A model generated the notes under the pieces. The model was not told where the DNA came from. It did not search any database and saw nothing but the letters and a program-made list of their open reading frames with translations. This document shows, in pieces, positions 25,301 through 32,700 of a stretch of 34,602 bases of DNA. Positions within the stretch are counted from its first letter, which is position 1, and each line of letters opens with the position of its first letter. The position numbers were made by a program, and so were the translations under genes. This DNA is from Bacteroidota bacterium (GTDB taxonomy: Bacteria; Bacteroidota; Bacteroidia; Chitinophagales; Chitinophagaceae): NCBI GenBank assembly GCA_963169635.1, contig CAUJDL010000039.1:1-34602 (forward strand), given 5' to 3'.

Positions 25301-26307
25301 GTAGATGCACTTGGTGTAAATGTAATTTTACCACTACTTACACTATAACCTGCAGTAAGTGTAGTAGCATCTACTTTTACACTTGTAATAGCTGCTCTCC
25401 ATGTAGCATCATCTGTAAAAGTAACATCAAAAGCAGCATCTACTGTAGCACTGCCTGCTGCTGTAAGTGTTGGTGGTGTACCACCTGCAGCAGACCACTC
25501 TGCATAAAGTTCTGTATCTGAAGATATAGAAAAAGTACCTGTACCATCATCGTAATGTGTACCTGAACCATCAGCTGCTGTATTCCATCCATTAAAAGTA
25601 TAACCAGATTTTACCAAACTACCACTATTTGTTTTTGCAGTTATAGTTTCTGTAGAAAAGTAATAATCATTATCTGTGGGTACTGTACCTCCTGTATTGC
25701 CATTGCCATTATAAGTAACTTTAAATGCTTTTCTAAATACGTAAACCTTACTCTGACTGGCAGAAGCATAACATGCAATTAAATCACTTGATGTATTATA
25801 TTGCATATATTTTCTTGAAAAGCTACCTTGTGCTATTATACTTGCATCATCACTTGTAGGAAAAGTAATAGCCCATTCTCCATTAGCATTGTTGCTACCT
25901 TGTGTTCTCAAATAGTTATTACTACTACTTGCAGCATGTAAATAACCAGTATTTAAGGGGTCGTAAAATGTCCAATTACCAGTACTACCACCTAAGGTTA
26001 ATTCATATACTTTATTTGTTTCTCCACTAGAGGTAGCAATAGGTAAACTTAATAAATACCCAGAAGAGTCTGATTTATTATAACCAGCATTTCTATTATT
26101 ACCAGTTTGATTGGTTAAAATATAATATTTAGATGATTTATAACCTGCTAAAATATATTTTTCACCAGCAGTTAAATTGCTTGTAGAAGTTACCTTTTTA
26201 AAATTTTGCCCATTTACTTGTTGGGTAAATAAGTAAGCAAATACCACAATAACTGCTAATAAAAATTTGGGTAAATAAAAAGAATAATGCTTTACTGCCT
26301 TCGTCAT
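19324..26307 (-). CDS. Giant multidomain surface protein with T9SS type A sorting domain
   Basis: A 2327-residue secreted protein with a signal peptide (to about residue 34, ending QVNG). Approximate domain order: beta-trefoil-like N-terminal domain 36-193; InlB B-repeat 195-272 ('VTYNGNGNTGGTVPTDNDYY', 'SGYTFNGWNTAADGSGTHYD'); a region like the Shr-type hemoglobin-interacting domain 285-362 ('FDVTFTDDATWRAAITSVKV'); Ig-like 365-480; two fibronectin III-like domains 488-720; two further beta domains to 990; a choice-of-anchor-type domain 1000-1170; two related beta-rich modules 1200-1670 and 1670-2245; T9SS type A sorting domain 2250-2327 (MYPNPANKQVTIEF). No enzymatic motif is seen, so an adhesin or matrix role is likely. 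Candidate promoter at 26385-26415. The PID-CTERM gene follows by 49 bases. Confidence 0.93.
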   Translation of the reverse strand: MTKAVKHYSFYLPKFLLAVIVVFAYLFTQQVNGQNFKKVTSTSNLTAGEKYILAGYKSSKYYILTNQTGNNRNAGYNKSDSSGYLLSLPIATSSGETNKVYELTLGGSTGNWTFYDPLNTGYLHAASSSNNYLRTQGSNNANGEWAITFPTSDDASIIAQGSFSRKYMQYNTSSDLIACYASASQSKVYVFRKAFKVTYNGNGNTGGTVPTDNDYYFSTETITAKTNSGSLVKSGYTFNGWNTAADGSGTHYDDGTGTFSISSDTELYAEWSAAGGTPPTLTAAGSATVDAAFDVTFTDDATWRAAITSVKVDATTLTAGYSVSSGKITFTPSASTPASLLQTAGTKSISVQATGYSDATVSQAIGAGAPNKLSVQTQPVGNATYNATTLATQPVIQVQDQYGNVTNAVSTITVNAAAVEGTWSLGGTNSINITAGNSSGSFTNLTATNTNGADITNAASISFTATGLTSATSNSFSIKILYQEPTENPTISGVVNSSSPTSAIDVSWSSVTANGYIVTRKVAAQPEAPTDGTSYTVGSAISSSTVVYVGTGTSFTDNSLSAGTQYRYRVYAYNGAGTGTYNYKTSPSPTADTTYTISNSPTAHAASFTATATSATNINLAFSAASTIPANGYLILRKASAFVAADYPTDGEAPNVGADVGPNGAKVNAIISSDGITTASYTANADETWYFLLVPFNWNGSNGVTRNYYTDPTIPTANATTSSKLSDVIAVASSSPATISSIINDAAPLTSSTGVQVWQITIRDGGASMNDADALPTKVNAITFTAGSGNAVAWNTAIKTAALFDGSTLVATASSITATQIEFTSLSIEVADNSSKTYSLRISLNESLGSGNDDGDDFQFQLSNTNITTANDGTSSAITNFSVIQTANNTENVIDVVATKLLFTLQPTNVAASPNKIDSVKVNATDVNGNLDAGFTATVNLQSTGSVLKNAPLSQSAVAGNVKFTNLEFFVPEEGIKLFATSTGLTTDTSSAFNVTRIFDTLSLWTFETSVPTNKGPHVAEYGGVNDTATAYHADDGTAFTNPVGNGSSESFSANTWTVGDYFQFTTSTSGYDSILLIFDQTGSSSGPKNFKLSYSTDGSSFTDISEGSYSLTGSPSWSSGTFYDVHRKIFDLSSITAINNQPIVYIRMIQEDDVSISGGTVAEAGTNRIDNVNIQGQPSTFTFTGAGDGSSWKDAANWSCNCGKVPTSNNKVMIPNGKNVILDTNYTARDLTLEATSTLKIAPSNTLTIEGLVNLNNQHVTIQSNATGTGSIGKITGILNDATNVTVERYISANSNRAYRMLTPTVNTSTSIKANWMEGVNNADVATNSNPNPGYGTHITGVGGASNGFDPTQNNQPSLFTLISGTWTAASNTTPLLDAKKGYLIFIRGSRDNINTINTTTGSSNTTLRATGTLLQGTQTFASLVADDFHFVTNPYAAAINWGSIYTNNAASFTKYVYVWDPNIGTRGGYVSIENDGTTSPSSTLTQYLQSGQAFFVNTLTGADKTLTITEDDKLTGNNSLDIYRSANAVEKLSVLLRFTANAKDVLADGVLARYANNYQNTLDDNDAVQMTNMDEDIAIVSNTKKLSLESRSTITEKDTMYLHIANLKASQANYRWIIAPQNFEAFRLQAYLVDNYTGTNTAINLSDTTTIQFTVSNIAASKANDRFKIVFAKRQAYYSKANNLSADDVNSWSSTKDGTGNAPSSFNEDALFVVQAAHTLNLSNTLNITNGYIQLENNAIINNTGNLNLSLNIDNNGTITGAGITTLNGIIKQIISGTGSISNLTLNNSAGATIAAESKLTILQNYQPSNGVLNTNNQLVLLSNETNTASIGTGNSAGNYLRGAVTIERYIPAKDSRKWSLITSPITQTIAKGWQQQIHITGAGTGGTVCPSLTPHTNGFDATLSNAPNMYSYNAAQQSGQRWLPLTNTLTETLQAGKGFRVNIRGDRNIGCNLLDGTITNALAVVLKSTGSINVENKNAGNFSINYANATANNYVLIGNPYPASISFSALQTANNSSMANNYAIYIPQNNAGIYTYWDGATQSFTGGLGYNNSAGNTIVSGQAFFVQAIPATDINLQFTEDQKINNQHTGYFKTQSFDERLKISYLQNNIKVDEAIIRFADDATIQNTTINSLDIPSMNSGTFISSLKANKNLVINTRNLPSLSTDEVWLNIAATNSGNYQLNFSDFENFAGVSIILKDHYTQTEQNIIHNANYHFTIDKDIAATKGSARFSVQFKKSLDAVYTSNEIKMYPNPANKQVTIEFPQNTNTNYQLQIADLAGKIVIQQKINTTTAQINLSKLTTGIYLVTITDNKGNKEVKKLVKE

Positions 26308-26512
26308 AATCAGTGTGTTTTTATAAGTTTAGTTGGTATTAATAAATAAAATGCTGCTTTATTATTTATTAGTTTGTAAAACTATAAAAATAGTATATAT
26401 ACTTATAAAAAACAATATTACCTTATTATTAATAAAATAATATTTTCCACAGCTATTTATTAGCTATTTTTTAATGTATAAAAAATTGGCAGGTAGTAAA
26501 ATTTGTAGGCTA
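26308..26512. other. AT-rich leader and promoter region of the giant gene
   Basis: A 205-base spacer between the DUF4197 gene and the giant gene, both on minus. It holds the palindrome AGTATATATACT (26391-26403 region), several A/T inverted repeats, and the candidate promoter listed separately. No open frame or RNA gene is seen. Confidence 0.5.
26385..26415 (-). promoter_or_regulatory. Candidate promoter of the giant T9SS gene
   Basis: On the minus strand TTG (26413-26415) is followed after 20 bases by TATTTTTA (26385-26392), one mismatch from TAnnTTTG. The predicted leader before the ATG at 26307 is about 75 bases. Confidence 0.35.
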
Positions 26513-27235
26513 TTAATTAGCCCCAAAAACCTTTTTAAGTATTTGTGTAGTTTGTGCTACGGGGTCTTTTCTTATTTTTTGTTCTTCTAAAGCTACCTGA
26601 TAAAATATACCATACAATGCTTTATCTGTAACATAAGCAGCTAAATCGGGGTTTACTTTTTTAAAGGCAAATTTATTATAGGCAGAGAATATAGTATTCC
26701 AATGTTGGGTAGCATTTACTTTTTGTAAAGATTGCTCAATAATAGGTTTAAAAGCATTGGTTAATGAAGTACTTGTTTGGCTTCTTAAATATTGTGTAGC
26801 AGCAGTATCGCTGCCTTTTAAAATGTTCCAAGCATCGTTAATGGTCATATTTTTAATAGCTTGTAAAAAAATAGGAGCAGCACTTTTAGCAGCATCTTCT
26901 GCAGCTCTGTTAATAGATAATATAGCATCGTCTATCATTTGCTTGCCACCAGGTATATTACTTACAGTCTCTTGTACTTTTTGAGCTTCGGGTGGTAATA
27001 AAATTTTAATAGCAGCATTTTTAAAAAATCCATCTACATTGGCTAATTGTTGTGCACTTTTTTCTGTACCTACACTTAATGCTTCTTTTAAGCCTTGTAC
27101 TACATCATCTGTACTTAAACCATTTTTAGTAGTTTTATCGTTACCCTTTACTTTTTTAATAACATCTTTTAAAATTTGGGCTTGTGTAGTAGTTACAGCA
27201 AAACATATTATCAATAGTGTCAATAATTTTTTCAT
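26513..27235 (-). CDS. DUF4197 domain-containing exported protein
   Basis: A 240-residue protein with a signal peptide (MKKLLTLLIICFAVTTTQAQ). The mature part is mostly helical and matches the DUF4197 family: 'GLKEALSVGTEKSAQQLANV', 'AAIKILLPPEAQKV', 'INRAAEDAAKSAAPIFLQAI', 'MTINDAWNILKGSDTAATQY', 'LRSQTSTSLTNAFKPII', and the ending 'KALYGIFYQVALEEQKIRKD'. The family occurs widely in Proteobacteria and Bacteroidota and has no established function. Length is typical. It is the first of three minus-strand genes, but 205 bases with their own promoter candidate separate it from the giant gene, so it is probably transcribed alone. It is divergent from dnaG. Confidence 0.92.
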   Translation of the reverse strand: MKKLLTLLIICFAVTTTQAQILKDVIKKVKGNDKTTKNGLSTDDVVQGLKEALSVGTEKSAQQLANVDGFFKNAAIKILLPPEAQKVQETVSNIPGGKQMIDDAILSINRAAEDAAKSAAPIFLQAIKNMTINDAWNILKGSDTAATQYLRSQTSTSLTNAFKPIIEQSLQKVNATQHWNTIFSAYNKFAFKKVNPDLAAYVTDKALYGIFYQVALEEQKIRKDPVAQTTQILKKVFGAN

Positions 27236-27381
27236 GTAATGATTATTTTAAGTGGTGAATATCTAATTTTTAGTTGAATATAAATGTTTAAAATAAGATA
27301 AATTTTACATTAGTAAAAGCATAAATAATGCCATACTATTTTTAGCCTTAAAACTTAACTACACCAGAAATAGATTTCTTT

Positions 27382-27389
27382 TACATTTG
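27382..27389 (+). promoter_or_regulatory. -7 promoter element (TACATTTG) of dnaG, decides the start codon
   Basis: A perfect TAnnTTTG match ending 12 bases before the ATG at 27402. Its last three bases form an in-frame TTG that could be mistaken for the start; a codon inside the -7 box is upstream of transcription start. Confidence 0.6.
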
Positions 27390-27401
27390 TACACTGATAG
27401 T

Positions 27402-29333
27402 ATGATAACGCCACAAACCATAGAGCAAATAAAAAACCATATAGATATTATAGATATTATTGGTGATTATGTAAAGCTTAAAAAGCGTGGCAGTAATTAT
27501 CTTGGCTTATGTCCGTTTCATAACGAAAAAACACCTTCATTTACTGTATCTGCCAGTAAAGAATTATATAAATGTTTTGGTTGTGGTAAAAGTGGCAATG
27601 CTATTACTTTTTTAATGGAGCATGATAAACTTAGCTATGTAGAAGCATTAAAATGGTTGGCTGCAAGATATCAAATAACCATAGAAGAAACAGCTACTAC
27701 ACCAGAACAAAAAATAGTAGCCCAAACAGCCGATAGCTTATACATCATCAACAAATTTGCTGTAGATTTTTTTGAAAATAATTTATGGCAACATGATGAA
27801 GGCAAACAAATAGCACTAACCTATTTACAAGAAAGAGGGTTTAGAGAAGATACTATTAAAAAATTTGGCTTAGGCTATAATACCAACGAAAAAGATGCTT
27901 TAGCCAATGCCTTAATAACCCAACAATTTAATAAAGAACTTTTGCCCAAAACTGGTTTAGTAGTTTTAAAAAACAATACTACTTGGGTAGATAATTATAG
28001 AGGCAGAATAATTTTTCCTATTCACCAAATTACAGGTAAAATAATTGGTTTTGGTGCAAGAATAATTGGCAATGCAGCTAATGCACCTAAATATATTAAT
28101 ACACCAGAAAATGAAATTTATGTAAAAAGCAAAATTTTATATGGTTTATATTTTGCCAAAACAGTTATAAGCAAAGAAAATGAATGTTTGTTAGTAGAAG
28201 GTTATACCGATGTAATTAGTTTGCACCAAGCAGGTATAGAAAATGTAGTAGCCAGTGGTGGTACATCTTTAACTACAGAACAATTAAGACTAATAAAAAA
28301 ATATACACCTAACCTTACCATTATTTATGATGGAGATATGGCAGGTGTAAAAGCTGCATTACGTGGGTTAGATATGGCTATTGAAGAAGGCTTAAATGTA
28401 AAGCTTGTATTAATACCAGATAATGAAGACCCTGATAGTTATGTAAATAAAACAGGAGCTACAGCATTTAAACAATTTATTGCAGAGCATAAAAAAGATT
28501 TTATCATTTTTCAGTTAGAAGCTATGCTGAAAGATGCAGGTAATGATATTAATCTAAAAAATAATGTTGTAAATACTATTGCAGAAACTTTAAGTAAAAT
28601 AACGAGAGCAGAAGATTTTACTAAACTACATGAGTATATAAAACAATGTGCTACCTTATTAAAAATAGATGAAGCAGGGCTTACCAATTTAGTGAATAAA
28701 ATAAGGCAGGATAAACTACAAAAAGATAATAAAAAAGCTGCTTTAGCAGATGCTTTAGAAGATATTAATACAACTGCACAACAACAAGATTTTGCTACAG
28801 ATAATTTTATTTTGCCTGATGATGATGCTTACGAAAAAAATATTTTAAGAGTATTACTTGAATATGGCTTAAACCCTTGGAACGAAACACAAAGCATTGC
28901 ATCATATATTTTTGAAGCACTGAGTAATTATAGTATTGATAATACTTTGTATCATCAAATTTATCAGCAATATCAAACATTATATCATACAGGCAAACAG
29001 CCAGATACTAAAACATTTTTATATCATACAGACGAGGCTATCAGAAATGTAATTATTAATTTAAGTGCAAAACCTTATGAGTTAAGTGCCAGATGGGACG
29101 AAAAAATTCAAGGTTTAAATATTGCTACAAGAGATGTATCGTTATTAGATGTAGCATTAAGTATTAATTATTTTAAGCTGAGAAAAATAAAAAAGATGTT
29201 TCAAGAAAATCAGCAAGACCTTGAAGCAGCTACTACCATAGAAGAGCAATTAAAACTAATAGAAGTACATAAATATTTAAAGGAAGAAGAAATAGCTATT
29301 ACTAAAAGTTTGGGTACAGTTATTTTAAAATAA
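27402..29333 (+). CDS. dnaG: DNA primase
   Basis: A 643-residue primase that makes RNA primers for replication. The start at 27402 gives the family N-terminus 'MITPQTIEQIKNHIDIIDII'; the frame runs back to a TTG at 27387 that lies inside the promoter box. The CHC2 zinc-binding domain has Cys37, His40, Cys58 and Cys61 ('GLCPFHNEKTPSF', 'KCFGCGKSGNAI'). The catalytic core shows 'YRGRIIFPI' and the Toprim motifs 'LLVEGYTDVISLHQAG' (Glu near 266) and 'IIYDGDMAGVKAALRGLDMA' (Asp near 310). Residues about 450-643 form the variable helical C-terminal part that contacts the DnaB helicase. Size and order are standard. rpsU and rpoD, its partners in proteobacteria, are absent here. The repeat array begins 6 bases after the stop codon. 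Confidence 0.98.
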   Translation: MITPQTIEQIKNHIDIIDIIGDYVKLKKRGSNYLGLCPFHNEKTPSFTVSASKELYKCFGCGKSGNAITFLMEHDKLSYVEALKWLAARYQITIEETATTPEQKIVAQTADSLYIINKFAVDFFENNLWQHDEGKQIALTYLQERGFREDTIKKFGLGYNTNEKDALANALITQQFNKELLPKTGLVVLKNNTTWVDNYRGRIIFPIHQITGKIIGFGARIIGNAANAPKYINTPENEIYVKSKILYGLYFAKTVISKENECLLVEGYTDVISLHQAGIENVVASGGTSLTTEQLRLIKKYTPNLTIIYDGDMAGVKAALRGLDMAIEEGLNVKLVLIPDNEDPDSYVNKTGATAFKQFIAEHKKDFIIFQLEAMLKDAGNDINLKNNVVNTIAETLSKITRAEDFTKLHEYIKQCATLLKIDEAGLTNLVNKIRQDKLQKDNKKAALADALEDINTTAQQQDFATDNFILPDDDAYEKNILRVLLEYGLNPWNETQSIASYIFEALSNYSIDNTLYHQIYQQYQTLYHTGKQPDTKTFLYHTDEAIRNVIINLSAKPYELSARWDEKIQGLNIATRDVSLLDVALSINYFKLRKIKKMFQENQQDLEAATTIEEQLKLIEVHKYLKEEEIAITKSLGTVILK

Positions 29334-29339
29334 ATTAAT

Positions 29340-29425
29340 GTTATAGCAGAGTCTCTGATAAGGACTCTGCGTAAAGCATATTAACATAAAAACGCAGAGT
29401 TCACAAGTGAAACTCTGCGAAGACA
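29340..29425. repeat. Repeat unit 1
   Basis: Hairpin A at 29346-29370 (loop TCTGATAAG), spacer 29371-29392, hairpin B at 29393-29419, tail AAGACA 29420-29425. Confidence 0.92.
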
Positions 29426-29431
29426 TTCAAC

Positions 29432-29517
29432 GTTACAGCAGAGTCTCTGATAAGGACTCTGCGTAAAACATATTAACATAAAATCGCAGAGTTCACAAGT
29501 GAGACTCTGCGAAGACA
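29432..29517. repeat. Repeat unit 2
   Basis: Hairpin A at 29438-29462 and hairpin B at 29485-29511. The only arm change in the array is here: the right arm of B begins GACTCTGCG instead of AACTCTGCG, converting a T-A pair to a G-U pair. The leading hexamer is GTTACA. Confidence 0.92.
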
Positions 29518-29524
29518 GCTAAAC

Positions 29525-29610
29525 GTTATAGCAGAGTCTCTAATAAGGACTCTGCGTAAAGCATATTAACATAAAAACGCAGAGTTCACAAGTGAAACTC
29601 TGCGAAGACA
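29525..29610. repeat. Repeat unit 3
   Basis: Hairpin A at 29531-29555 (loop TCTAATAAG), hairpin B at 29578-29604. It differs from unit 1 at a single loop base. Confidence 0.92.
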
Positions 29611-29614
29611 AGAT

Positions 29615-29700
29615 GTTATAGCAGAGTCTCTGACAAGGACTCTGCGTAAAACATTGAAACATGAAAACGCAGAGTTCACAAGTGAAACTCTGCGAAGACA
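29615..29700. repeat. Repeat unit 4
   Basis: Hairpin A at 29621-29645 (loop TCTGACAAG), hairpin B at 29668-29694. Five of its six differences from unit 1 are in the 22-nt spacer; the arms are unchanged. Confidence 0.92.
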
Positions 29701-29726
29701 GTGAGACTCTGCGATTACAGCTAAAC
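29701..29726. repeat. Truncated repeat remnant
   Basis: These 26 bases match the end of unit 2 plus its linker (29499-29524) at 24 of 26 positions: GTGAGACTCTGCG, then ATTACA for AAGACA, then GCTAAAC. Only the right arm of hairpin B is present. Confidence 0.8.
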
Positions 29727-29735
29727 GACAGCTAA

Positions 29736-32700
29736 TTATAATTTTTGAATACGGAAAGTTTGTTGTTTTTCTCCATCAAATACATTGAGCAAATAAATAC
29801 CTGCTGCATATTTACTCATATCTAACTGTGTTTGTGCAGTAAAGTTTTGAGTAAATAATAATTGTCCAAAACTATTATATAGTTTAAGCATAGCAGTTGT
29901 ATTATTACTATGTTGTACTGCTATTTGTAAAGTTTTTGCAGTAGGATTAGGATAAACATTTACTGTAACATTTTTTGTAAAGTTTACTAATCTTATAGTA
30001 GAGTAAGTAATACTTGCATCTTGATTAATGATACTTAATCTATAATAATTTTTGCCCATTACAGGGTTACTATGATGATAGAAATAATTATTACTACCCT
30101 TAGCTTCTACAGTACCAATTGGTTTAAAGTTTATAGCATTAGTGCTATGCTCTATTTGGTATTGTTGTACATTAATTTCATCTGCAGTTTGCCAAGTAAT
30201 ATCTGTACCTGTACCATTAGCTTTAGCAGTAAAGTTGATGAGTTTTACAGGTACAATTTGTCCTGTTTTAAAGTAAATATATTTATACAAATAATTATTA
30301 AATAAAAATTGCTCTGGTTGTGCTGCATTTTCATTTACAACTATAAATAAATTATACTCATCTTGTGGCATTAGTGCAGCATCTAATTCAAAATTTATAT
30401 GTACAGTATCACCTGCAATTAATGCTTTTGTTTTAGGCAAATGATAAGTATATACAGTACCTAATCTTAAATTAGTTAATACTACTTTTACTGTTAAGCT
30501 ATCAAAATTTTCTTTGCTTACATTTTTAAATGCTACACTGGCTTTTAAAGTATCACTTGCATAAGAGGTAAGTAAGCCAATAGAATCTGGTATATTAAAA
30601 TGTAAGTTAGGAGCAATAGCACCTTCAGGTGCACCAACATACTCTACACTCCAATTATTTAATGTATAAGGCACTGCATGAACAGAGTCTTGATTTTTCA
30701 TATTTAATTTTACATAAGGATACTGAGCAGCATTTATACTAGTAATATTAAAGCTTGTTTGTAAAGTATCTATACCATTGTATAAAGTAGTTTCTGTACC
30801 ATTAGTATCTATACCAATAATATTCATTAGTGCATAGTTTGTACCATTACCTGCACCATTCCATTTAGCATTTTTCCAAGATTTTGCAGGGCCAAATTTT
30901 GGTGAAGTAGCAAAACCTATTGTATCATTTATATTAAAGTCGGCACTAAAAATAATTCTGTCATAAAGTCCATCGCTAAACATATAATGAGGAGAGAAAT
31001 GAGCAGAATCGTTTTTCTTAAATATAAAACCAAAGGTTCTTGGTTTGTAAAAAGAATCAATTGGTAATCCTTGATTTTTTAAGAAATGATATAAGGTATT
31101 ATTAGCACCATAAATAGCTGTATCAGCTTTCCAATCATCAGCCCAAATACTTGCACCATCATATACCATACGTACAGCAACAATAGTTCCATCTGGTATT
31201 GATTCTAAAAATTGTTTAGCATTATTTCTTGTATTTGAATATATATATTCATACTCAAAATTATATTTTCTTGTTTCTAAACAAGTAGGTGCAGCACCAA
31301 AAGGATTTGTAGTATTTATCCAAGGTGTAAATTTTAATGTATCAAAAACATTGATGAGTAAAGAATTACCAACACAAGCACTTGCAATAATACCAGCACC
31401 ATTTACTTTAATACTAAAATGCTGATCTTCTGTACCACTATAAGGATAAATAGATTGAGTAAGAAATAAGTTATTGAGTTTATGTCCATATTTTAATTTT
31501 CTGCTACTGCTATCTAATGTCATACCATCGTAAGATGAAGCAGTATGCTGATAAAAATGTCTTTGTTCAAACCCAATATCAGGAGAGTTTTTGTAAGTAA
31601 AAGAAGCTACATTCCAATATGTGCTACCTTGAGCAGCCACTCTCCAAAAATATGTTGTATTAGTATCTAAGCTAATGCCATAATCAAAAGCTACCACACC
31701 ACCTGTAGAAGATTTTGTAGTTGTATATTTTAAAGGAGAATTAAATAATGCAGTTGTATCTACTTCTATTACATAAGTTTTTAAAGTATCTAAAGGATTA
31801 GCAGTAGATGCAGTAAGTTTAAAACTTGTATCATTTACAATAGCATAGTTATAAGGATAAATAGGTACAATTTCATCGTCGCCAATTTCTACAGTTATGA
31901 TAGCAGTATTATTATTTTCGTCTAACTCGTTTACATTATTTAAGTAATCAATTTCAGCAGTTAAAACAGTAGTCCCTTTATCTCTGTTGGCAACAATGGG
32001 TAATGCTACAGTAAATGTTTCTGAAAAAGAAACAGGAGGTAACATTTTTGTAATAACAATAGCAGAGCTGCCATCAGGAAATTGTCTTGTTAATTTAAAA
32101 CTGATTGAGTCGTTTACTTTTTTTCCAATATTATAAAATTTAATATTAGCATAAAAAGAGTCTTTAGCTACCGTAATATGCTGAGGAGATAAATTAATAT
32201 AAGCTGGTTTAATAAAAAAGTCTGGAGCATCGAAGCCATTAATTTTAATAGCAGGGTCGCCATGTAAAATAAATTGTTCAGAATGATATCTGGCAAAGAA
32301 ATCGTTATTGCCTGTAATGTTTAATATATCTGTGATACCTTGTTTTACAGATTCGCCAAAAGGTTTATTATAATTTGTAGTGCTTAGAGATTGATAAAAT
32401 GCAGTAGTAAAACTATCTAAATAATTTACAGCACCATAACCTGTAGTAGCTAAATAACCAATTGCACCACCTTCGGGTTGTAAAACAAATTTTTCTGAGA
32501 TAGTAGTTTTTAAACTTAGTCTTTGAGGTTCGTAAATAAAGAAATTACCTGCATCGCAACCATTAACAATAAACATAGGATATCTATATTTATTATTATA
32601 AGCAGATGGATTAGCTAAATTAAAATCTAAATTAGTAGCAGATGAATGGCCAAAATATGTTACTAAAGAAGCACCAGCCTCGTACATATTTTTAAAGTCT

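Larger units (their letters stand above)
29340..29726. repeat. Array of four 86-nt double-hairpin repeat units plus a 3' remnant
   Basis: The array fills the gap between convergent dnaG and porU2. Each unit is GTTATA, hairpin A (arms GCAGAGTC/GACTCTGC, 9-nt loop), a 22-nt AT-rich spacer, hairpin B (arms CGCAGAGTT/AACTCTGCG, 9-nt interior with CAC/GTG), then AAGACA. The four units have exactly the same length (86 nt) and are joined by linkers of 6, 7 and 4 nt. Units 1 and 3 differ at one base; units 2 and 4 differ from unit 1 at 4 and 6 bases. All changes but one are outside the arms. The heptamer GCAGAGT or its complement occurs at least 16 times. It is visibly more GC-rich than its surroundings. 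The form suggests a REP/BIME-like mobile repeat family; no transposase is nearby. Confidence 0.93.

Noticed and set aside
26505-26525. Hairpin GGCTA/TAGCC at the end of the DUF4197 gene as terminator
   Set aside because: The stem is only 5 bp, overlaps the stop codon and has no clear U tract after it.
29340-29726. CRISPR array
   Set aside because: The intervening sequences are conserved between units and the repeats are inverted hairpin arms; there are no unique spacers of uniform length and no cas genes.
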